Notes under the pieces: generated by a model
Told to the model about the DNA's origin: nothing
The model's input: the letters and a program-made list of their open reading frames with translations, nothing else
Database searches by the model: none
Assembly: GCA_903865015.1 (NCBI GenBank)
Contig: CAIPID010000296.1
Location: 1 to 33,321 of the forward strand
Length of the DNA stretch: 33,321 nucleotides
Direction: 5' to 3'
DNA from: an uncultured beta proteobacterium
GTDB taxonomy: Bacteria; Pseudomonadota; Gammaproteobacteria; Burkholderiales; Burkholderiaceae_B
Shown here: positions 26,575 to 33,321 of the stretch, piece after piece
Layout: every line of letters starts with the position of its first letter
How positions within the stretch are numbered: the first letter of the stretch is position 1
Position numbers and translations under genes: made by a program

Positions 26575-27492
26575 TCAGCACCCACAGTTGCAATTGCAGT
26601 TGCAGTTGTTTGAGAGTTGCGGTCTGATGACGCCACCTGAAATATTCCAACTCACAATATGCCAAGCTCCCGCGCCATCTCCTCCGGTGTTATCCCAGGC
26701 CACCCAATTCGCTATATTCGCGCTTGCTGCTGAACCAGCGCTGTTGGCGTAGTTCACCGAAAAGTTCGATGGATTCCAAACATAAAAATTAGCGCCGTCG
26801 CTGCTTCCCCAAAGCCAGGCCGGCTGCCCGCCTTGTCCTGACCAGTTGTAGGTTCCAGGACCCGCAGTGGAAATGAGTTTTGAGGCGGTAGCGGCATTAC
26901 CACTCACGCTGATGGGCCATGTGCCAGAGGATCCTGATCCCCCCGGCTGCGGCGGCGTGTACCCAAGCGCGCCCGTGACATCGCTAGAGCCCAAAGCCAC
27001 AGCACCAGATCGTCCAAAGACTGATGTGACCGGTGCAGCAGGAAAACTAATTGCAGCCGTCCCCACGGCCGTGACTTGCCCCTTAGCGTTGGTCGTGATC
27101 ACCGGTACCGAGGTGGCGCTACCGGCTGTTCCAGTATTACCGTTGACAGTCGGAAGGGTGGCTGTAATGGAGACGTTGCCACTGCCATCAAAGCTAGTAC
27201 TGCCAGAGACATCGCCGGTAATTGCAATCGTCACTGCGGATTTCAGCTTTGAAGCTTGTGCTGCCACGATGTTGTAGACGCTCGCTAATGCACCCCAGGT
27301 GGTTCCAGAGAACTTTTCCCAAAAGCCGTTGGCACTATTCCACCTCACGGCATTGGTTGGGACGTTGGCGGGGTTGCTTGTTGCAGGATCTAGCGCTTTG
27401 GACAAATCGCCAGCCAGTGCGTTGACCTCAGACGCGACGTTGACGTAGGTATCGGTCGTTTGTGGTTTGGAAAAATCAGATGTATTGCTCAT
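26575..27492 (-). CDS. Tail fibre protein with a C-terminal Asn-Cys repeat
   Basis: 305 residues, GAGGG before the ATG at 27492. N-terminal part: a helical base (about 1-90) with NAVRWNSANGFWEKFSGTTW, a motif of phage tail-fibre adaptors. The middle is glycine- and serine-rich repeats (TGDVSGSTSFDGSGNVSI, NGNTGTAG, GYTPPQPGG), typical of fibre shafts. A beta-rich tip with several Trp follows (AWLWGSSDGANFYVWNPSNF). The last 9 residues hold all five cysteines of the protein (C297, C299, C301, C303, C305) in NNCNCNCNCGC. Nothing else in the protein contains Cys, so this tail is under special selection. It directly precedes the oxygenase-like, unknown and radical SAM genes. It lies downstream of J, where side or central fibre genes sit. 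Confidence 0.85.
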   Translation of the reverse strand: MSNTSDFSKPQTTDTYVNVASEVNALAGDLSKALDPATSNPANVPTNAVRWNSANGFWEKFSGTTWGALASVYNIVAAQASKLKSAVTIAITGDVSGSTSFDGSGNVSITATLPTVNGNTGTAGSATSVPVITTNAKGQVTAVGTAAISFPAAPVTSVFGRSGAVALGSSDVTGALGYTPPQPGGSGSSGTWPISVSGNAATASKLISTAGPGTYNWSGQGGQPAWLWGSSDGANFYVWNPSNFSVNYANSAGSAASANIANWVAWDNTGGDGAGAWHIVSWNISGGVIRPQLSNNCNCNCNCGC

Positions 27493-27536
27493 GCGTGCCC
27501 TCTATGTGTCAAATCAATTGCGTGTAATAGACGCGT

Positions 27537-30500
27537 TTAATAACCCTTAGCAGACCAAGACACCGTTCCAGATGTCCGTTGTCCCGACTGGTTGAATAAG
27601 AAAACTTGAAAATTCGTTGGATCGGCATTGCCCAAGAATTGATAAATCGCTGTCAAAGGCGTTGAGCCAGCTGGTGTGACCGTGATGCTGATGACGTCCA
27701 CAAATGGGACGTTGAAGTTGACGTTGGTTCCATTGATGTCGCTCGCGTTTGCCTGCACAGAGCCCGCATCGTTTTTAAGCTTGACATCCAACTTGATCTC
27801 AAGATTGGTCATGGCCAGTAACGACTTGTTGTCAGGCGATGTGACTGTCAAACGAACTTTGAGCCACCGAAAATTCGTGAGGTACACCTGACTGACATTT
27901 GGATAGTCCGTCCATGGACCTGTAGTGCTGGTATTGCTGCAACTGATCGTCACGCTGGTCGCAGGGTTTCCAGCCAAGGACTGCATGGTGGGTGTTACGG
28001 TGACATTGGTCGCAGCAAGCAACGCGCCGTAATCAATCACCTCCTCGTAATAACCGCTAGCGACCGTCGGCTGTGCATATAGTGGGTAGCCGGCATTGAT
28101 TTGGTCGTTGGGGGAGGCCCAGCTGTTGTTTGAGAAATGCTGAGCCCATGAAGATGCCGCATCAACAGGCAATACAACTTGTGATTCTTCATGCACGGCA
28201 TTAACAAGGGTGCCCGTGAAACTGCTAAAAATATCTGAATGCAAGACATAGTCCGGCGGCGCATTTACCGTTGCCGTAATGCTGCCCGGCGCACCTAAAT
28301 TTCCTGCAGCATCAATTCCCGTGATCCAGTAGGTGTAGGTTCCAGCCACGGTCTCGAATACCGTTGTGAATAACCCGGACTTGGTGCCAATCACGGCTGC
28401 ATTTGCCAGGGTGGAGCCTTTGGCAATTTGGTAGGTGGAGACTGGCAGCGATTTGGTTGCATCCGTCCAGTACAGCAAGACGTTGTTATCGATGATCTGC
28501 GTCGTGACGCTAGGCGCTGCAGGTGCCGACACCGTGAGTTGGGTCATGGCAGAGACACCCACATTACCAGCAATGTCGACTGCACTGACCCAAAAAGTAG
28601 AGTTACCCGAGAAATTGACTTTGCTCTGGTATTGCGTGGTGTAGGCTAAAGCCATCTGTACCGAGGTTTGTACGGTCGGCCCCTCGGCAATCACATAGTG
28701 ATCGATGGGAAACATGGAGGGCGGCGTGTTCCATGCGAGCACATAGTTTGGTCCTGAGAGGCTGGCGGTCAGACTTGGCGCTAGTGGAATCGATACGATC
28801 AGCGCCGCAACCGTTGCATCAGCTGATTCATTAAGCAGCTTGTCTCGAGCTTTGATCATCCATTGGTATCCGGCAGCGGCCAATGGCGCAACCAACGCGC
28901 TGGTTCCTGCAAAAAATCCTAAGGACATTCCGCTCGACCAGCTTGTACCTTCCCTGATTTCATAGTCATAGAGCATGGGGTCGGCAATATCTGTCCATGC
29001 CAACTGCACACCATTGTTTTGAACGGTCGCGCTCAAGCTGCTCACATCCGATGGCAACACCATGGGCGGCGGCGTGACGGTCACGCTCAAATTCGCGGCT
29101 TGAGATGAAAACCCCAAAGCGGAAACTGCCACCACAGAAAATTGATAGATCGCGCCCTGATCAACGCTCTCAATGTCTAAGCTTGGCTGATTTTGAGAAA
29201 TCGTGGTGACGGTGCCATTGACTTTTTGTGTCGTCACTAGAAAGCTGTTGGCCGATCCACTCCACGACAAGTTCAGACGCAGACCCGCCACGCCAATATC
29301 AATGGCATAGCGAGAGACGGTGGCCGTTAAATTGGTTGGTACGGCAGGTGTCGCACTCAGATTACTGGTCTGCGCTTGCGAGAGGGTTAAGCCATCTTCA
29401 ATAAAACCATACTTACTGGGATTGTGTGCGACCGCCGAGATTTCCAGTTGATTGCTCTCCACTTCAGAAATCGTGACCACGCGCCAAAATTCTGGCGTGA
29501 TGTCAGATTCGACGAGCAGATAGACGGCATTAGCCAATGGCACTTGCGGCAACGGGCTGGAGAGCTTAAGTGAAGCGCCATTCACCGTCTCTACTGCGGT
29601 GCTAACCATCGTGCCGTCCGGCATGACCAGCTGTAGCGTGAGCGGCAACCCCGTCGTTGCAATGAATGGGTTGTCGAGCGTGACTTGCGTGAGGTCTGTG
29701 GAGATCGCAACCATACGGCCGCCCATGCGCTTACCCGCTCGGTTGGGGTCCGAGCTTTGAATCACCGCTCCTGGATATAGATAGATGCTGTCCATTCCCG
29801 CTCTGAACGTCACAGTCTCTGTCTCTAACTGCTCCGAATAAAGCAACCACTGCCCAACACGGTGCGCTTGACCACGACTCGTGCATCCAAACGCGGTGAT
29901 CTGACTCTTGATGACGCCGTACTTAGCAACCGAAGCGTCGTCTTGAACGTACTCCACTTTTTGTTGGTACCAGTCGTTGGGGTCGTTCCAACTCACCAGC
30001 ACTACCGTGTGGCGCGTCTTAAGACTGCTGCCCTGGTATTTGAATGCGCCGTTAAGGACATTAGCTGGGGTGAACATTTGCACCGGATCACTAGGGGCGT
30101 CTTGCATCACCGCAATGGAGCCTGCCGCCCAGTACACGATCGAGCGGAAGATGCTCGCCATGTTTTGCACGACCTTCCAAGCATCCTCATCTGACTGCAG
30201 CAAGAGGTTGCAAGTAAAACGGGGTTCTTGACCGCCAAAACCATCTGGCACCAGCACGTCGCAATACTGACCAATGGCATAGAGCTGCCACTGATCGATG
30301 CTGGCACTGCTCAATCTGTCCCCCAGGCCATAGCGGCTGTTTGTCAGTAGATCGTAAAAGCACCAGGCGGGATTGTCAGACCAGGCCAGTTTGAATGTGC
30401 CATCCCATGATCCGCTGTAAACGTGTCCAATAGGGTCATAGTTGCTCGGTACATTGATCACCAGACCTTTGACGTCATAGGCACGACTGGGAATAGCCGA

Positions 30501-31247
30501 GAACTGCTGTGCATCGATGGCCATCCCGACTAACGCGGTGTGCCGATACTCGAGCTTGGTTGACACAATGGCGGTGAACTCGTCAAACCACAACTGGTTT
30601 TGCAAATAAGTTGCACCTGAATCGGGTGTCACACGTGTCACCCGAACATCAAAGGGGCCGCTGCCCGTCAAAGGGATTAAGTACGAGCGTGAATAGCGAC
30701 TGGTTGTTTTGCCGGAAATGGTGTCTTGCACAGCCGTCACGAATCCGCCACCATTGTTTTGAATATCAATGGTGTATTCCACTGAGGCTCCTGAAATATT
30801 GCCAGAGCTCGGGTCTTGATAGGTCAGGCTAGGCACACTGACCGTAATCCGCAAAGCATCAATATTGGGTGTGGTCACGTTACGCACAATGGCGGTGGCC
30901 TGCCACACCTGAATACCCACCGCCGTGGTGGCTTCAACCGATCCAGCGTCTCCTGAGAGTTGCGACACGGCGGCTTGGTTGCTGGCGATGTCACCGGTTG
31001 TGTAGCCAAAAGTTGCGCTATTGAAGTTGTAACTGCCATCCAGATTTTGCAGAGGCGTCTTATCCAGATAGATGGACTGCGCACCATTTACCAGACCCAC
31101 AATGGGACCTTCACAAAGGGCATCCATGACAAAGGCTTGCTGACTTGAGCGCAGGGTGTCAGGGGACTCTGACGGCGCGGATCCACTACCGCCTCCCCCT
31201 TTACCTGATCCACCACCTCCTCCTTGAATCAGGGCTGGGCGGATCAC
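27537..31247 (-). CDS. Lambda J-like host-specificity (central tail tip) protein
   Basis: 1236 residues from GTG 31247, chosen because AAGGG precedes it and it overlaps the I stop by 4 nt; a TTG at 31262 is also possible. The N-terminus is Gly-rich (QGGGGGSGKGGGG), followed by SSQQAFVMDALCEGPIVGLV, which lines up with the lambda J start (LLSVIDAISEGPIEG). The body is the tail-tip hub. Roughly residues 640-1000 are four fibronectin III-like repeats, each with a PxxPxxLxA strand start. A C-terminal receptor-binding part follows. J trimers form the tail tip and contact the host receptor, so the C-terminal 200 residues should set host range. Confidence 0.95.
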   Translation of the reverse strand: MIRPALIQGGGGGSGKGGGGSGSAPSESPDTLRSSQQAFVMDALCEGPIVGLVNGAQSIYLDKTPLQNLDGSYNFNSATFGYTTGDIASNQAAVSQLSGDAGSVEATTAVGIQVWQATAIVRNVTTPNIDALRITVSVPSLTYQDPSSGNISGASVEYTIDIQNNGGGFVTAVQDTISGKTTSRYSRSYLIPLTGSGPFDVRVTRVTPDSGATYLQNQLWFDEFTAIVSTKLEYRHTALVGMAIDAQQFSAIPSRAYDVKGLVINVPSNYDPIGHVYSGSWDGTFKLAWSDNPAWCFYDLLTNSRYGLGDRLSSASIDQWQLYAIGQYCDVLVPDGFGGQEPRFTCNLLLQSDEDAWKVVQNMASIFRSIVYWAAGSIAVMQDAPSDPVQMFTPANVLNGAFKYQGSSLKTRHTVVLVSWNDPNDWYQQKVEYVQDDASVAKYGVIKSQITAFGCTSRGQAHRVGQWLLYSEQLETETVTFRAGMDSIYLYPGAVIQSSDPNRAGKRMGGRMVAISTDLTQVTLDNPFIATTGLPLTLQLVMPDGTMVSTAVETVNGASLKLSSPLPQVPLANAVYLLVESDITPEFWRVVTISEVESNQLEISAVAHNPSKYGFIEDGLTLSQAQTSNLSATPAVPTNLTATVSRYAIDIGVAGLRLNLSWSGSANSFLVTTQKVNGTVTTISQNQPSLDIESVDQGAIYQFSVVAVSALGFSSQAANLSVTVTPPPMVLPSDVSSLSATVQNNGVQLAWTDIADPMLYDYEIREGTSWSSGMSLGFFAGTSALVAPLAAAGYQWMIKARDKLLNESADATVAALIVSIPLAPSLTASLSGPNYVLAWNTPPSMFPIDHYVIAEGPTVQTSVQMALAYTTQYQSKVNFSGNSTFWVSAVDIAGNVGVSAMTQLTVSAPAAPSVTTQIIDNNVLLYWTDATKSLPVSTYQIAKGSTLANAAVIGTKSGLFTTVFETVAGTYTYWITGIDAAGNLGAPGSITATVNAPPDYVLHSDIFSSFTGTLVNAVHEESQVVLPVDAASSWAQHFSNNSWASPNDQINAGYPLYAQPTVASGYYEEVIDYGALLAATNVTVTPTMQSLAGNPATSVTISCSNTSTTGPWTDYPNVSQVYLTNFRWLKVRLTVTSPDNKSLLAMTNLEIKLDVKLKNDAGSVQANASDINGTNVNFNVPFVDVISITVTPAGSTPLTAIYQFLGNADPTNFQVFLFNQSGQRTSGTVSWSAKGY

Positions 31248-31876
31248 ACCAATCCCTTCCAAGTCACTTGATTGGGTGCGGGCGTTGCATTGGGCGCAAT
31301 CGCCAGGTCATAGGCGGAGATACTTGCTGAGATCACTTGCGAGCCGATGATGAGGCGCCCATAGAGCACGGGAACGGGGTTGCCTTGCTCGGTGGTATTG
31401 ACCGGTCCGTTGAATAAATACGAGGCGTTGTTGTTAGGCTTGGTTGGATTTTTGGCCAGCATTTGAGCGAGACCACCCAGAATCAACGTTGCCCCAAAAG
31501 AGATGGCCATGGTGCCAACCGTACTGGCAACACCCGCTGATGCGCCCAGCTCTGGCAGTAACTCGGGTGCATAAATGCCTGCGACCACCAAAGCCACGCC
31601 CATGAAAATTTGACCAATGCCATTACCAGCTCCTGAGATGACTGGCACGATGCGGATTTCTCGTTGTCCAACAAGCTGTAACGCTTGGCGCTCCTCAATG
31701 GGCCAGGCATCCATGTACACACGGTAGCCGCCGGGATGCTGCACCAGTGCTTGTCGAAAGCCTGGCTGCAGTACTGAGAGCGCTCGAATTGCGTCAATCG
31801 GACTAGCGACATTTAATCGGTGCAACTTACCGAAGCGTTTGCCGAGGTGCCCATACAGTTTGATGGTTTTGAGCAT
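31244..31876 (-). CDS. Lambda I-like tail assembly protein
   Basis: 210 residues from ATG 31876, sharing one base with the K-like stop (TGATG). N-terminal half: LKTIKLYGHLGKRFGKLHRL and PGGYRVYMDAWPI, a ubiquitin-like fold typical of lambda gpI. C-terminal half: a long Gly/Ala-rich hydrophobic stretch (GQIFMGVALVVAGIYAPELL, GTMAISFGATLILGG), then NPVPVLYGRLIIGSQVISAS, a motif common to this family. The protein is needed for tail-tip assembly but is absent from the finished lambda virion. Confidence 0.92.
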   Translation of the reverse strand: MLKTIKLYGHLGKRFGKLHRLNVASPIDAIRALSVLQPGFRQALVQHPGGYRVYMDAWPIEERQALQLVGQREIRIVPVISGAGNGIGQIFMGVALVVAGIYAPELLPELGASAGVASTVGTMAISFGATLILGGLAQMLAKNPTKPNNNASYLFNGPVNTTEQGNPVPVLYGRLIIGSQVISASISAYDLAIAPNATPAPNQVTWKGLV

Positions 31877-32607
31877 CAACGGCGTCCTTGCAACAAACTC
31901 TGGTGGCGTAGCACCATCCGGGTTGCACGCTGCCAGCCTCCCCCATACACATCACGACTCGATAGACGTCCCGCACAATGCTGCATGAGTTGGTTATTCC
32001 CCAGATAGACGGCTGCATGATTGATCACAGGCGCACCCACTTGCATGAGTAGCACATCGTGTTCTCGCATCGCAGCTGTATCTGTCTGAACAAAACCGGC
32101 TTCCTCAAAATGGTCCAGGTAGAGGTTCTGTCCTTTAAGCCACCAATGTGAATCACGCTCAAAATCGGGCAAAGTAATACCGAGCTCCATGCGGTAGTGG
32201 TCACGCAGCAAGCTGTAGCAATCGAGCACTCCATGATGAAAGCTTCTGCCAATCAACGGCGCTTCATAGCCAGAGGGCTCAATCGTTTGAATGCTTCCGG
32301 TTGGCCAGTTCACAATGAGCCAAGGCAGCTTGGAGATTTCGCAGCCCACTAAGTCAGCCTGTGAAGGATCGGGCGCTAGGTTGGGGTGTGAGTGCACCAC
32401 GACAGCCAACTCACCAGCATCTTCAGCCAAAGCTAAATCGTCTGGAGATAGTATGAAATGAAGATCAGGTGCATCGGCCAAGTTTTGACAAGGCCAATAC
32501 AGAGGCTTACCCCGGTGCACGATCACCACGCCACACGATTCTTTCGGAAAGCAGGATTTGGCGTGTTCTCGAATCGCTCCGAGCACGCTATCAGTTAACT
32601 CAATCAT
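31876..32607 (-). CDS. Lambda K-like tail protein with JAMM and NlpC/P60 domains
   Basis: 243 residues with two domains. The N-terminal JAMM/Mov34-type metalloprotease has E23 (PKESCG) and H72-x-H74-P with S82 and D85 in VHSHPNLAPDPSQAD. The C-terminal NlpC/P60 domain has nucleophile C130 (HHGVLDCYSLL) and catalytic H197 (VINHAAVYLG). This fusion is the classic K gene product. The two hydrolases may process tail proteins and cut peptidoglycan during DNA entry. All visible catalytic residues are present. Confidence 0.94.
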   Translation of the reverse strand: MIELTDSVLGAIREHAKSCFPKESCGVVIVHRGKPLYWPCQNLADAPDLHFILSPDDLALAEDAGELAVVVHSHPNLAPDPSQADLVGCEISKLPWLIVNWPTGSIQTIEPSGYEAPLIGRSFHHGVLDCYSLLRDHYRMELGITLPDFERDSHWWLKGQNLYLDHFEEAGFVQTDTAAMREHDVLLMQVGAPVINHAAVYLGNNQLMQHCAGRLSSRDVYGGGWQRATRMVLRHQSLLQGRR

Positions 32608-32627
32608 GAAGGTTCTCTAGTTAGCCT

Positions 32628-33317
32628 TTAGGTCACCAGTCCACAACCTGGAAACCCACCAAAGGGAAGTACGGCGTTGGCACCAAAACGCAATGTGCAA
32701 TCACTCAATTGCTTGCCGCATGCATCCAGCGCAGGGTTGGTGGTTGCATTGCCTGAGGCATCTGCGACAGGCGCGCCGGTGTAGCCGCAGTCAGCCCCCC
32801 GGTAAAGCCATGCGCAACAGTTTTGAATGAACTGGCGACGCGGCAAGCGAATGGAAATCAAATCTAGGCTAGATGCCAGTTCAAACTGCATGGACTGACC
32901 ATCCTCATTGCTCTTGCGGTCAATGAACCAAACCTCAATGGGTAAATGCTGTGTTGCATCCGCTAGCAAGTTGCCATCCGTGAAGTTCGCCGCATCCAAA
33001 AACCGTGCAAAGGTGCGAATCCTTGTGAGATTGCAACCCGCAAAGTCGCTGTAACTTCTTGCCAATGCACCCAGTGCCCCTTGGATATTGGATGCGGTCA
33101 AAGTCGGCCGAGGCTGCGCGCCGGTCATGGATTGTTTGAAGCCTTCTGCACTCACGGGAAACCGCGTGTACGTTTGACCACCCCAGACGACATCTCCAAA
33201 CAAGCCATTGGTGCCTGCGTGAAAATACAAAACTGGGCCGCCTTGCAAACTCAGATCAAGCGTGAAGAGCTCAATCAGTGCAGATGGGGACAGGGACTGG
33301 ATTTCAGATTGAATCAT
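32628..33317 (-). CDS. Lambda L-like minor tail protein
   Basis: 229 residues, complete; its ATG at 33317 lies four bases from the window edge. The start IQSEIQSLSPSALIELFTLD and the segment FPVSAEGFKQSMTGAQPRPT are typical of lambda gpL. The C-terminal region has cysteines C167, C168, C177, C200 and C207 (NCCAWLYRGADCGYTG, DACGKQLSDC), matching the [4Fe-4S] cluster site described for lambda gpL. With K, I and J it keeps the exact lambda order L-K-I-J. Twenty bases separate it from K. Confidence 0.94.
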   Translation of the reverse strand: MIQSEIQSLSPSALIELFTLDLSLQGGPVLYFHAGTNGLFGDVVWGGQTYTRFPVSAEGFKQSMTGAQPRPTLTASNIQGALGALARSYSDFAGCNLTRIRTFARFLDAANFTDGNLLADATQHLPIEVWFIDRKSNEDGQSMQFELASSLDLISIRLPRRQFIQNCCAWLYRGADCGYTGAPVADASGNATTNPALDACGKQLSDCTLRFGANAVLPFGGFPGCGLVT

Positions 33318-33321
33318 TAGC

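Noticed and set aside
28261-29350. Repeated segments in J as a possible diversity-generating or phase-variable array
   Set aside because: They are diverged fibronectin III-like domains with little DNA identity; no reverse transcriptase or template repeat is present.
31180-31225. Gly/Ser-rich low-complexity run at the J start as a possible repeat element
   Set aside because: It is the ordinary flexible N-terminal linker of this J-like protein, not a DNA repeat.

Overview
The window reads as a defence island next to the tail and lysis end of a lambda-like prophage in a proteobacterium. The hosts most consistent with the gene families are beta- or gammaproteobacteria, but nothing fixes a genus. 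Base composition is strongly mosaic. The first type I restriction locus has an AT-rich intergenic gap and an AT-rich target recognition domain (TRD). The second restriction locus is GC-rich with a less GC-rich insert in the middle. The prophage is intermediate. This points to several separate acquisitions.

Region 1 (1-6844, minus strand) is a type IC-like restriction-modification operon, hsdM-hsdS-hsdR, followed by an AlbA_2 (Schlafen-type) protein that runs off the left edge. HsdS carries a TAEL-type tandem repeat between its two recognition domains. A 419-bp gap with a 4x heptanucleotide repeat separates hsdS from hsdR. Region 2 (6845-8804) is a scar of decayed pieces: an internally deleted second AlbA_2 gene, two small broken ORFs, and the C-terminal third of a large serine recombinase with its usual small helix-turn-helix partner. 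Region 3 (8900-10983, minus strand) is a tightly coupled three-gene operon: a TIGR04255-like protein and two proteins I do not recognise.

Region 4 (11694-21958, plus strand) is one long operon led by a WYL-domain (CapW/BrxR-like) repressor with palindromic operator candidates. It continues hsdM, half-length hsdS, a BstXI-like HNH restriction enzyme, hsdR, a four-helix membrane protein, and two ComEC-type metallo-beta-lactamase-fold proteins with a 27-codon ORF between them. Nearly every junction overlaps or is separated by a few bases. The half-S plus BstXI-like nuclease suggests a palindromic bipartite target. The membrane/MBL trio looks like an additional, possibly undescribed, defence module.

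Region 5 (22253-33317, minus strand, so it reads right to left) holds lambda L, K, I and J tail-tip homologues, then a tail fibre, a 2OG-Fe(II)-oxygenase-like protein, an unknown protein, a radical SAM/SPASM enzyme, a terminator, and the holin-endolysin-Rz/Rz1 lysis cassette. The tail fibre has no cysteine in its first 296 residues, and then ends in a run of alternating Asn and Cys. Directly downstream and translationally linked is a SPASM radical SAM enzyme, a family that mostly modifies ribosomal peptides. I read fibre, oxygenase, unknown protein and radical SAM as a phage-encoded post-translational modification cassette that matures the fibre tip. This is the most striking candidate for a new system in the window.

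No tRNA, rRNA, CRISPR array or intact integrase was seen.
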